Source: Acidimicrobiaceae bacterium (lineage in GTDB: Bacteria; Actinomycetota; Acidimicrobiia; Acidimicrobiales; RAAP-2). Taken from it: DNA of 49,140 nt. The translations under genes and the position numbers were made by a program. Of this stretch, positions 28,387 to 36,942 are shown one piece after another. The stretch spans positions 1 to 49,140 of the forward strand of contig PLRK01000051.1 in the NCBI GenBank assembly GCA_003163875.1, read 5' to 3'. Each line of letters begins with the position of its first letter. Positions within the stretch are counted from its first letter, which is position 1. The notes under the pieces were generated by a model that saw nothing but the letters and a program-made list of their open reading frames with translations, was not told the origin of the DNA and ran no database searches.

Positions 28387-28926
28387 ATGAATAGTGAGTT
28401 AGGGGGGCTCAACGCGGGCAGATCTTGGCGCGTGTGGGTCACGAAACATCCGATTGGCGCCGCCCTTTGGGCGGGACTGGTTGGCGGACAGATCGCCACA
28501 CTCTGGGGGATTTGGCTACCGGGGATTGGCCTGCCGTCGTTGGACTGGCCAATCACCAATGGCGCCACGATCGATCCTAAGGGTTCATTCGTCGCGCAAT
28601 TTGCGATTGGCGGATTTTTTCACGCCTTGGACTGTGTGATTTTTGCGTTGATTTTCGCGTTATTCATCTTCCCGATTGCGGGCAAGGTCGTGAACTCGGG
28701 GTTCAACATGCTGAAGGCGCTGGGATTTTCCATGGTGCTCGCGACGTTATCCGCTGCGTTCTTAGTGCCCTACGTGTACTACAAGGGCTACGGCGTTGGT
28801 TTTGGCGGGATTCACTACGGGGGATGGAAGTTGCTGTTCGCTATCTACCTGTGGCACGGACTCTACGGCGTCAACTTGGGAGCGATTTACAATCCACTGC
28901 CGCTCGATGACCCTGCGTTGAAGTAA
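28387..28926 (+). CDS. uncharacterised multi-TM membrane protein
   Basis: About four hydrophobic segments; RBS aggggggatt before ATG 28387; directly downstream of the hydroquinone cluster. Confidence 0.6.
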   Translation: MNSELGGLNAGRSWRVWVTKHPIGAALWAGLVGGQIATLWGIWLPGIGLPSLDWPITNGATIDPKGSFVAQFAIGGFFHALDCVIFALIFALFIFPIAGKVVNSGFNMLKALGFSMVLATLSAAFLVPYVYYKGYGVGFGGIHYGGWKLLFAIYLWHGLYGVNLGAIYNPLPLDDPALK

Positions 28927-28944
28927 CTCGTATCTCGCGGTCGA

Positions 28945-28983
28945 CGCGGGCGCCGCCAGGACCCACTAGGCGCAGCGCCCGCG
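28945..28983. terminator. GC-rich inverted repeat between convergent genes, candidate bidirectional terminator
   Basis: CGCGGGCGC (28945-28953) / GCGCCCGCG (28975-28983), perfect 9-bp arms; no clear U tract. Confidence 0.4.
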
Positions 28984-29026
28984 CCGTACGCGACGTCGCC
29001 GTGAGAGTGCGCACCCCCCCGCTGAC

Positions 29027-30418
29027 TTACGGCGACGTGGTAGTGAAGCCGATCACCTTGGTCGCCGTGGGTATGAGCATCATGCCATCACCGAATCCAG
29101 GCGTCGGGAAATGGTTCGCGGGCAAGTTCACGATCACGTGGTGCACGACGGCACCGTTATGAAGATTGAGTCCATAAAGGTCACCGTTCAGGCCTATCGT
29201 CCAGACCAGCCCCGCCGCGATCACCGCCGGACCGCCACTGACTGATGAGCGCCAGAGTACCGAGATTTTGGCGGGAGATGGTGTGACGCGAATGGCGACA
29301 GGACCATTGACGCACGGCATGATCACGACGTCGCCGCTTCGCGCGATCCCGCCGTCGATGTTGCCGTTGCACGCGGCATTCAGCGTCGCTTCTTGGTGTC
29401 CGATACCACCGAGGTGTTGGCGGTTCAAGAGATAGACGATACCGGATTTGCCTGCGAGGAGCACCAGGGAATTCGACACCAGCGCTGGTGCCATTGACAT
29501 GTCGAGATCGTCTTGGTTGTTTTGAGTCCACGAGGTTGGGGCGAAGTACTGCACCAGGTGCATCGAAGGCGATAGTTCCAACAAGGCGTCGCTGTCGTCA
29601 TAGGCAGCTCCAGCGGAGTGAACCGAACCGTTGCCGCTAGAGACCCACACGTCGCCGCTGCTGTCGACGACGGGCGCGGCGCCACCCATCCAGATCGCAC
29701 CTTGACTCTCACCAGCGCGGGCGTCCACCGTGAAGAATTCGGGCGCCATACTGTTTTCTCCCACTGAAATGACGCGACCTCGATAATTGGCGCAGTCGCC
29801 GTAGTTTCCGCCCATGGCAAAGACCACTCTGCCGTCGTCGAGACTTAGACCCGTTCGCTGCAAGAGTGCGGTCGGGTTTGCGCCGGGGGGATCGACGTCG
29901 ACGCTGGTCTCGACCGAACCGTTAGTGAGATTGAGCCCATAGAACTCGTGACGGGCGCTGCCATTTCGTAATTGTTCGGCGACTACGAAGATCTCGTTGC
30001 GGACAGTGTCAATGACGGGCGTGCCCGTGATGCCCACACTGGGGCTGATGTCACCGCACGGTAGATCGCCCGAGGGCACGGCGGTCCCCAGGCGCCTCGC
30101 CCACACGATTCGCCCAGTGTGGGGCGAGAGTGCGTAGACGACATTTTCCTCGGTCGCGACGAAGATCGCCTGCGACGTGGCAATCGGAGCACCGTAGAGT
30201 TGGCCATCCAACTCCGGCGACGTCCAACGCGGTGTCGCCGTGTCAATCGAGGCGATGGAACTCGCCAGACCATCGCCCTGCGCGTCACCGTGATACACGG
30301 TCCAATTGAGTGTCGACGTTGACGAGGCTCCAGCATCATTCAAATGTGGCAGAAATGAGAGTGCGAGGACCAAAGAGGCGATCAAAGCTGTGCATCTGCA
30401 CACGCGCCCTTCAATCAT
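29027..30418 (-). CDS. secreted PQQ-like beta-propeller repeat protein
   Basis: Signal peptide; SQAIFVATEENVVYALSPHTGRIVWARRLG, GLNGDLYGLNLHNGAVVH repeats. Confidence 0.75.
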   Translation of the reverse strand: MIEGRVCRCTALIASLVLALSFLPHLNDAGASSTSTLNWTVYHGDAQGDGLASSIASIDTATPRWTSPELDGQLYGAPIATSQAIFVATEENVVYALSPHTGRIVWARRLGTAVPSGDLPCGDISPSVGITGTPVIDTVRNEIFVVAEQLRNGSARHEFYGLNLTNGSVETSVDVDPPGANPTALLQRTGLSLDDGRVVFAMGGNYGDCANYRGRVISVGENSMAPEFFTVDARAGESQGAIWMGGAAPVVDSSGDVWVSSGNGSVHSAGAAYDDSDALLELSPSMHLVQYFAPTSWTQNNQDDLDMSMAPALVSNSLVLLAGKSGIVYLLNRQHLGGIGHQEATLNAACNGNIDGGIARSGDVVIMPCVNGPVAIRVTPSPAKISVLWRSSVSGGPAVIAAGLVWTIGLNGDLYGLNLHNGAVVHHVIVNLPANHFPTPGFGDGMMLIPTATKVIGFTTTSP

Positions 30419-30521
30419 CTAATCGTCTGCTCACGAGTGCCAGGTAGCAAGGAAGAGAGTGCGTGCTCGATGTCTTCGAGGCTACAGGTGCGCTTCATGA
30501 TTGGCGCCGTTCACTCGCTGT

Positions 30522-30776
30522 CTACTTCGGGTGAAAATGAACGAAAATTCGACCAAAATTGTGCGAATCCTTCTCCACGCGGTGATACTTCGCCTTGATG
30601 TCCTTTTGATCGAGGAATCGCAGAACACGCTTCTTCAGTTGTCCGCTGCCTTTTCCCGGGATGATCTCGACCAGTTTGATCTTCTTCTCGACCGCCTCGT
30701 CGATGATGCCCCGCAACGCCGTATCGATGTCCCCACCACGGTTGTAAATGTCGTGAAGATCGAGGGTGAGCTTCAC
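30522..30776 (-). CDS. stand-alone Smr-domain protein
   Basis: LDLH motif and PGKGSGQLKKRVLRFL. Confidence 0.8.
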   Translation of the reverse strand: MKLTLDLHDIYNRGGDIDTALRGIIDEAVEKKIKLVEIIPGKGSGQLKKRVLRFLDQKDIKAKYHRVEKDSHNFGRIFVHFHPK

Positions 30777-30822
30777 GACAATTGTGGCGCGTTCGCAGTC
30801 ACGCCCGTCACGGCGTCGAGCA

Positions 30823-31200
30823 CTAGAAGTCGGCGGGAATCATGGTCGTAATGCAAAACGGATGTCCGGCGGGGTCGGTCAAGACGCGCCATAAGTCAGG
30901 TGAAGGTTGCGTTGCTGGCTTCGTCGCGCCAAGCGCGAGCGCTGCGGTCTCGGCCTGTTCGAGATCGCTCACCGATATCTCGAGGTGAATCTGCTTGGGG
31001 ACTTGGTCGGCCGGCCATGACGGTGCAACGTAGTTGTCGACCTTTTGGGTTGCTATGCCAACGCCCTTTCCCTTGAGCGCGATGAACTCGTCGGACTCGA
31101 AGACAATCTCATAATCGAGCAACGTGGCGTAGAACGCAGCGAGTCCGACGGCGTCGTCGGTGTCGAGAGAAACGGCGGCAATTTTTCCAATGGCGGTCAT
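30823..31200 (-). CDS. VOC/glyoxalase family protein
   Basis: IAAVSLDTDDAVGLAAFYATLLDYEIVFES...HLEISVSDLEQAETAALALGA...WRVLTDPAGHPFCI. Confidence 0.82.
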   Translation of the reverse strand: MTAIGKIAAVSLDTDDAVGLAAFYATLLDYEIVFESDEFIALKGKGVGIATQKVDNYVAPSWPADQVPKQIHLEISVSDLEQAETAALALGATKPATQPSPDLWRVLTDPAGHPFCITTMIPADF

Positions 31201-31270
31201 GGGCTCACTCTAGAACATCGCGCCCTGTTTGGGTACCAGGCATCGGTGTCGGCACCGGCGGCGACGAAAA

Positions 31271-32608
31271 CTAGAACTCGTGGGTGTGTTCGCCTTGAGC
31301 GTGCTGGACGAAACGGCGGAATTGGGAGACCGTCACGGCGTCCTTTGATCGGATGAGTACGGGGGTGCGTTCGGTGTACTGGTAGTTCTTGACGTGCTCT
31401 TCGTACTCGATGAAGAACGACCCCGTGGGGTCAAAGGGTCGTTGCAAATTTTGAACCGCGATGTTCTGGTCCATCTGATCGAGGCGAATGAGCGCCTCAG
31501 GGTCCGTGAGGTCACGAATGTCGAAGGCCGCGCGCATTTGGTCAAAGGCGAGCATGCCTCGTTCCGTGCGAACGAGGACTGACGTCCAGCCGTCATCGGA
31601 ACCCACCGATCCCACCGAGATGTCAGCAGATCGACCCATGAAGTCCGCACATTCGTCACAGCCGCGCAGCGCCGAGTGGTGGAAGTTCTTAATGGGTTCG
31701 TCGAGGGCGATTGCCCCGTCCACGTACTCGACGATCAATCGACCGCGAATCACATCCACCTTGCTCACCCGGCGCAAGTCGATGCCGCGCTCGAGTTCGA
31801 GGTCGTTCAAGATGAGGCTCTCGTAGTCGAAGTTCTTGGTGCACATCAACGCGATCGACAAGGTGACCGCGTCGACTCGGTGGTCGCCCGTGGGCCAGCG
31901 GTGCGACTGCATGGCTCGAAGCCCTTCCACCGCACACGGCGTCGCGACGACGGCGATCCGTGGCTTCTTTGGCAATTTGTACTTGGACAAATTCAGCTCG
32001 CCTAAGACCATGGTCTGGTTGTAGAACGAACCTGACGTTGCCCGAAGTTCTGCGACGTTGGTTGCGATCGTGGCGACACCCTTCCACGGCGTCGACGGAT
32101 CCGTCGAGGGCTTGGAGACCAGCGCGCCGTCGATGGCGCCGGTCTTTAACAGCGCGGTCAACAGCGCCGTGACGGCACCACCGTCCTGTGCGTCATCGTT
32201 GCGACTGGCGCTTCGCACACTGAAGGCACCGAGAACTCGACCGAGACCGGACGCCGGATCGGCACCTTCAAGGCTGAAGTAGGGGTCCGCGGGATCGGGC
32301 TTGGAGATGATCTGCACCGGTGTCGAGGTTGGTTCGGGCGTCGCGGGAGGCCACTGTGCCTCGTAGCGAAGACCCGCTCGAGGGCAAAAGTCCCAGCACA
32401 GTGAGCATCCGGTGCACATCTTGACGAGTTCGGGAAGATTGGTGAGCTGATTGACGCCAATCGAATTCGACGGGCACACCGCGACGCAGGTACCGCATTG
32501 GATGCAGCGATCGGCGTCGATGACTCCGGCCGCCAACTCCCAGAACCACGTCTTACGAGGCGCCTCGGCGATGTCGTTCATTGACTCGCGAAGTTGGTTT
32601 CCCTTCAC
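31271..32608 (-). CDS. FrhB/FpoF-like coenzyme F420 hydrogenase/dehydrogenase beta-subunit family protein with two [4Fe-4S] ferredoxin motifs
   Basis: CIQCGTCVAVCP and CTGCSLCWDFCP; GAVTALLTALLKTGAIDGALV, VATPCAVEGLRAM, CDECADFMGRSADISVGSVGSDDGWTSVLVRTERG; GTG start overlaps the upstream stop. Confidence 0.85.
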   Translation of the reverse strand: MKGNQLRESMNDIAEAPRKTWFWELAAGVIDADRCIQCGTCVAVCPSNSIGVNQLTNLPELVKMCTGCSLCWDFCPRAGLRYEAQWPPATPEPTSTPVQIISKPDPADPYFSLEGADPASGLGRVLGAFSVRSASRNDDAQDGGAVTALLTALLKTGAIDGALVSKPSTDPSTPWKGVATIATNVAELRATSGSFYNQTMVLGELNLSKYKLPKKPRIAVVATPCAVEGLRAMQSHRWPTGDHRVDAVTLSIALMCTKNFDYESLILNDLELERGIDLRRVSKVDVIRGRLIVEYVDGAIALDEPIKNFHHSALRGCDECADFMGRSADISVGSVGSDDGWTSVLVRTERGMLAFDQMRAAFDIRDLTDPEALIRLDQMDQNIAVQNLQRPFDPTGSFFIEYEEHVKNYQYTERTPVLIRSKDAVTVSQFRRFVQHAQGEHTHEF

Positions 32609-34329
32609 GAGGATCGGCCGTTCACGATGTTGCGCAAATCACCAATGTTCGTGCGCCGCGCCCAGGCGGTGAACGTCTCACCCTCGCGGTGTTGCTGATC
32701 GTAGGCGAGCGTGGTGTTGAGAATGGCGTCTTCGAGGTCGCGCACCGGGACCGCGCCTTCGACCCAGTTGATGAATCCCGCTTCAGGACCGAGCGCACCA
32801 CCGAGCCCAACGTCGTAAGCTTCTTCGAGTTTGAATTCGCCCTTGTGGATCGCACCGCGAAGTCCGATGTCGGCGATCTGGGGTTGCGCGCACGAGGCGG
32901 AACATCCAGAGAGGTGCACGCGTAGCGGGGTAGTGCGCAATGGGCTCTGCGGTGAGAGTTCTTCGAGTCGGGCGTCGAGACGCTTCGCCAGCTGTACCGC
33001 GCGCTGCTTCGTCTCGGTGATGGCGTAGCGGCAGAATTCATTGCCGGTGCACGCAACGACACCACGCGTGAAGGGGCCCGAGTTCGGACTGAATTTTTGC
33101 ATGAGGTCCTCAGCGAGGAGTGCGTCGACCAACTCGTTCGCGACGCCCGAGAGAATAAAATTCTGGTCCACACCAAGTCGCACGTGCCCGTCCCCGTAGT
33201 GTTCGGCGAGTCGGGCCGCTTCGGCAAGCTCGAGGCCGGTGAGGCGCCCCGCGGGTACGACGCAACCTACGTAGGAAAAGCCCTCTTGGCGTTGGGCGTG
33301 CACGCCGACGTGGTCCCGACGAAAACCAGTTTGTAACGCCGTGGCACCCGAGCGTGGCTCCACGTTCAGTCGAGCGACGAGCTCAGTTCGGAATTGCTCG
33401 GGACCAAGTTCTTCGACGAGGTAGCGCATCCGTGCAACGCCGCGGTGTTCGCGATTTCCGAGTTCGGCGAAGACCTGGGCGATACCCCTCGCGACTTCGA
33501 CAGCTTGGTCGCTCGTAATGAAAAGGTCGAGGTCCGATCCCAATCGTTCGCCGTCGGAAAGTCCTCCGCCCACGAGGACGTTGAATCCCGTGACGTCACC
33601 GAGAGACGCGGGCCAGAATCCGATGTCATTGATTTCCACTCGTGAGCAGTCCTCGCTACAACCACTCACCGAAATCTTGAACTTTCGCGGAAGGTTCGCG
33701 TAAGTGCGGTTCCCGGTGAAGAAGTCAGAGATCGCCGTCGCGACTGCCAACGAGTCGACAATCTCGTGGGCGTCGACCCCACTAACGGGACAACTCGTGA
33801 CATTTCGAGCGCAGTCGCCGCACGCCTGCACCGACGTGAGACCAACGCGAGCGAAGCGCTCCCAGATCCGAGGGATGTCCGCCATGTGCAACCAGTGCAG
33901 TTGAATCGTCTGACGCGTGGTGATGTCGCAGTAACTGTTACCAAAGAGTGGGTGATCGTCCGGACCGCGTCCGAACGCTTCGGCGGCGAGTCCGATTTCA
34001 CGAGCCTGGGGTGCCGTCAAGACGCCACCGGGGACCTTCACGCGCATCATGAACGCGTCGCCGCCTTGGCGCTGTGGGTAGACGCCCACCCATTTGAGTC
34101 GCTCAACTTCGTAGGGCACTGCGTTCAGGGCGTCGACGCCGTCTTTGGCGTAGGTATTGATGACGGCGGCAGCGACCTCGAAAGGGTGTCGGCGAAGCTT
34201 CATCAGTTCGGTGTCGTTGAGTTCACCAATGTTTCGATAGGGATTGAGGAAGGGGAGGCCTTCGACCGTCGGTCCGTCGAGTCCAAGACCGTACGGGTCG
34301 TCGTGTGTGTCGCGTCGAGTGGTGCTCAC
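32605..34329 (-). CDS. siroheme/[4Fe-4S] sulfite or nitrite reductase (assimilatory type)
   Basis: ERLKWVGVYPQRQGGDAFMMRVKVPGGVL, YCDITTRQTIQLHWL, ACGDCARNVTSCPVSGVD; cofactor motif C-x5-C (CTGNEFC) then C-x3-C (CSASC). Confidence 0.88.
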   Translation of the reverse strand: MSTTRRDTHDDPYGLGLDGPTVEGLPFLNPYRNIGELNDTELMKLRRHPFEVAAAVINTYAKDGVDALNAVPYEVERLKWVGVYPQRQGGDAFMMRVKVPGGVLTAPQAREIGLAAEAFGRGPDDHPLFGNSYCDITTRQTIQLHWLHMADIPRIWERFARVGLTSVQACGDCARNVTSCPVSGVDAHEIVDSLAVATAISDFFTGNRTYANLPRKFKISVSGCSEDCSRVEINDIGFWPASLGDVTGFNVLVGGGLSDGERLGSDLDLFITSDQAVEVARGIAQVFAELGNREHRGVARMRYLVEELGPEQFRTELVARLNVEPRSGATALQTGFRRDHVGVHAQRQEGFSYVGCVVPAGRLTGLELAEAARLAEHYGDGHVRLGVDQNFILSGVANELVDALLAEDLMQKFSPNSGPFTRGVVACTGNEFCRYAITETKQRAVQLAKRLDARLEELSPQSPLRTTPLRVHLSGCSASCAQPQIADIGLRGAIHKGEFKLEEAYDVGLGGALGPEAGFINWVEGAVPVRDLEDAILNTTLAYDQQHREGETFTAWARRTNIGDLRNIVNGRSS

Positions 34330-34431
34330 GAGATGAATCCCCTCGAACGTGCAACGAAATGCCTAGTAATTCGGTCCTTTCGCCACCTCGCGGCAGATGG
34401 GAACATCATGATCGACATAGGAGACACTATA

Positions 34432-34450
34432 TATGACCCAATTAGTCATA
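34432..34450. promoter_or_regulatory. inverted repeat TATGAC-N7-GTCATA upstream of the sulfite/nitrite reductase gene
   Basis: Perfect 6-bp arms in the AT-rich divergent intergenic region, about 100 nt upstream of the 34329 start. Confidence 0.4.
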
Positions 34451-34489
34451 AATCTAAAATATTGAAGAGGCGCGAAGCGTCCGGTTCCC

Positions 34490-34501
34490 CACGCATGCGT
34501 G
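34490..34501. repeat. 12-nt perfect palindrome CACGCATGCGTG
   Basis: Direct reading, upstream of the beta-ureidopropionase gene. Confidence 0.7.
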
Positions 34502-34624
34502 CGCCGCACCGTATTGCATTGCGTGAAGTGTGCGTTAAATGCGGTCGCGTCGAGTTGGTTTGCCCATGGGACCTAAGTAGGGTGTGTCTTTGGTCCCGAC
34601 GACCATCAAGCGAGAGGTGCGGAG

Positions 34625-35485
34625 TTGACGAACCAGTCTGGCGAAGGAGCCGAAGTAATTCGAGCGGCGCTCGTGCAAACGAAGTGGACGGGCGACAAGC
34701 AGTCGATGATCGAGGCGAACGTGGCGCTCGCGAGACGCGCCGCAGAACAAGGCGCGAAGGTCCTGTGCTTCCAGGAACTCTTCTATGGTCCGTACTTCTG
34801 CCAAGTGCAAGATCCCAAGTACTTCGACTACACCGAGACCGTCCCGGGTCCTACGACAGAGGTGATGTGTGCACTCGCGAAGGAGACGGGCATGGTGCTA
34901 GTGGTGCCGGTCTATGAGAAGGAGCAAGAAGGTCTCTTCTATAACACCGCCTTCGTCATTGACGCCGACGGCACGTATTTAGGCAAATACCGCAAGCACC
35001 ACATTCCCCAAGTGAAGGGCTTCTGGGAGAAGTTCTATTTCCGACCCGGCAACCTCGGCTACCCGGTCTTTGCCACCGCGGTGGGACCGATTGGTGTGTA
35101 CATCTGTTACGACCGCCATTTTCCTGAGGGCTGGCGAGCTTTTGGACTGGGTGGCGCGCGCATTGTCTTTAATCCTTCGGCGACGAGCCGTGGACTATCG
35201 ATGTACCTCTGGAACTTGGAGCAGCCCGCGGCGGCAGTCGCCAACGAGTACTTCGTCGGCGCAATCAATCGAGTGGGCGTTGAAGAGCTTGGCGACAACG
35301 ACTTCTATGGTTCCTCGTACTTCGTCGATCCACGCGGCCAACTGGTTGGCGAGGCGGGTTCGCAAAAGGAGGACGACGTGATCATCCGCGACCTCGACAT
35401 GTCGACGCTCGCCGAGGTGCGCCACACCTGGGCCTTCTATCGCGACCGCCGCCCCGAGAGTTACGGCGCATTGGTCGAGCCCTGA
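34625..35485 (+). CDS. nitrilase-superfamily amidohydrolase, probable beta-ureidopropionase
   Basis: AALVQTKWTG, CFQELFYGPYF (E), KYRKHHIPQVKGFWEKFYFRPG (K), GVYICYDRHFPEGWRAFGLGGARIVFNPSA (C); TTG start. Confidence 0.85.
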   Translation: MTNQSGEGAEVIRAALVQTKWTGDKQSMIEANVALARRAAEQGAKVLCFQELFYGPYFCQVQDPKYFDYTETVPGPTTEVMCALAKETGMVLVVPVYEKEQEGLFYNTAFVIDADGTYLGKYRKHHIPQVKGFWEKFYFRPGNLGYPVFATAVGPIGVYICYDRHFPEGWRAFGLGGARIVFNPSATSRGLSMYLWNLEQPAAAVANEYFVGAINRVGVEELGDNDFYGSSYFVDPRGQLVGEAGSQKEDDVIIRDLDMSTLAEVRHTWAFYRDRRPESYGALVEP

Positions 35486-35510
35486 TCACGTCACGACGAG
35501 GAGGCGAGTG

Positions 35511-36914
35511 ATGAAGACGCTTATTACTGGGGGAACCGTCGTCAACGCGAGCGGCCCATTTGACGCCGACGTCCTCATCAAGGGCGAGAGCATCGCGGGA
35601 CTGGCGTCACCTGGTTCCGAGACGGCGCTGTCGTGGAAGGACGGGGCTGATCGCGTGCTTGACGCGACTGGCCAGTACGTTATCCCCGGCGCGATCGACG
35701 CGCATACCCATATGGAGATGCCCTTTGGCGGAACGTTCTCCGCCGACACGTTCGAGACCGGTACTCGGGCGGCCGCCTTTGGAGGGACCACCACCATCAT
35801 CGACTTCGCGATTCAAAGCAAGGGCAAGAGCCTGCGAAGCGGTCTCGATGACTGGTTCGCCAAGGCGGAAGGCAACTGCGCGACGGACTACGCGTTTCAC
35901 ATGATTGTCTCGGACGTGAATAAGCAGTCCCTTGACGAGATGGATCTTCTGGTCGATGAGGGGATCGCGAGTTTCAAGTTGTTCATGGCGTATCCCGGAG
36001 TCTTTTATTCCACCGACGGCGAAATTCTCCAAGCGATGCAGCGTGCCTCGCTTAATGGCGCAACCATCATGATGCACGCGGAGAACGGCATCGCGATCGA
36101 TGTGTTAGTCGCTCAGGCACTCGAACGCGGCGAAAGCGATCCTCGTTTCCATGGAGCGACGCGACCATCGATTCTCGAAGGCGAAGCGACGCACCGCGCG
36201 ATCCAGTTGGCGCAAGTAGCGGGTTCGCCGCTGTACATCGTGCATCTCTCTGCACGCGAGGCACTCGAGCAAGTAGTGGGCGCGCGCGATCGTGGTCAAA
36301 ACGTGTTCGCCGAGACCTGTCCTCAATACCTATTTCTTTCCGAGGCGGACCTCGCTCGTGAGGGTTTCGAAGGTGCAAAGTTTGTGTGTTCGCCACCGTT
36401 GCGTGATTCCAGCCACCAGATTGACTTGTGGCGCGGACTGCGCACTGACGACCTCAGTGTCGTGTCGACTGACCACTGCCCATTTTGTTTCAAGGAACAA
36501 AAAGAGCTGGGAGTAGGCAATTTCTCCAAGATTCCCAACGGCATGCCCGGCGTCGAGCACCGACTGGACCTGATCTTCCAGGGCGTCGAGATGGGCGAGA
36601 TCTCCTTGGCACGCTGGGTCGACGTGACGTCAACGACGCCGGCGCGGATGTTCGGACTCTTTCCTCGAAAAGGTCTGATTGCGCCCGGTTGCGACGCGGA
36701 CCTCGTACTGTACGACCCCAACTTCACGCACACGTTCTCATCGGCGACGCATCACATGGACGTCGACTATTCGGCGTACGAAGGAATGAAGGTAAAGGGT
36801 AAGGCGACGACGATTCTTTCGCGAGGACAGATTCTCGTCGAAAACGACAACTACGTGGGCACCCCGGGTGCAGGGAAATTTCTCAAACGTGGTTTGAACG
36901 GTTTGCTCCGCTAG
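35511..36914 (+). CDS. dihydropyrimidinase / D-hydantoinase family
   Basis: PGAIDAHTHMEMPFGG, GIASFKLFMAYPGVFYSTDGEI, MMHAENG, VHLSAREALEQV, STDHCPFCFKEQKELG. Confidence 0.88.
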   Translation: MKTLITGGTVVNASGPFDADVLIKGESIAGLASPGSETALSWKDGADRVLDATGQYVIPGAIDAHTHMEMPFGGTFSADTFETGTRAAAFGGTTTIIDFAIQSKGKSLRSGLDDWFAKAEGNCATDYAFHMIVSDVNKQSLDEMDLLVDEGIASFKLFMAYPGVFYSTDGEILQAMQRASLNGATIMMHAENGIAIDVLVAQALERGESDPRFHGATRPSILEGEATHRAIQLAQVAGSPLYIVHLSAREALEQVVGARDRGQNVFAETCPQYLFLSEADLAREGFEGAKFVCSPPLRDSSHQIDLWRGLRTDDLSVVSTDHCPFCFKEQKELGVGNFSKIPNGMPGVEHRLDLIFQGVEMGEISLARWVDVTSTTPARMFGLFPRKGLIAPGCDADLVLYDPNFTHTFSSATHHMDVDYSAYEGMKVKGKATTILSRGQILVENDNYVGTPGAGKFLKRGLNGLLR

Positions 36915-36942
36915 TGGGAAAACACGTGTGGAACGGAGGTTC

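Noticed and set aside
33766-34917. 383 aa + strand ORF
   Set aside because: Antisense to the sulfite/nitrite reductase and then out of frame with the beta-ureidopropionase; compositional shadow.
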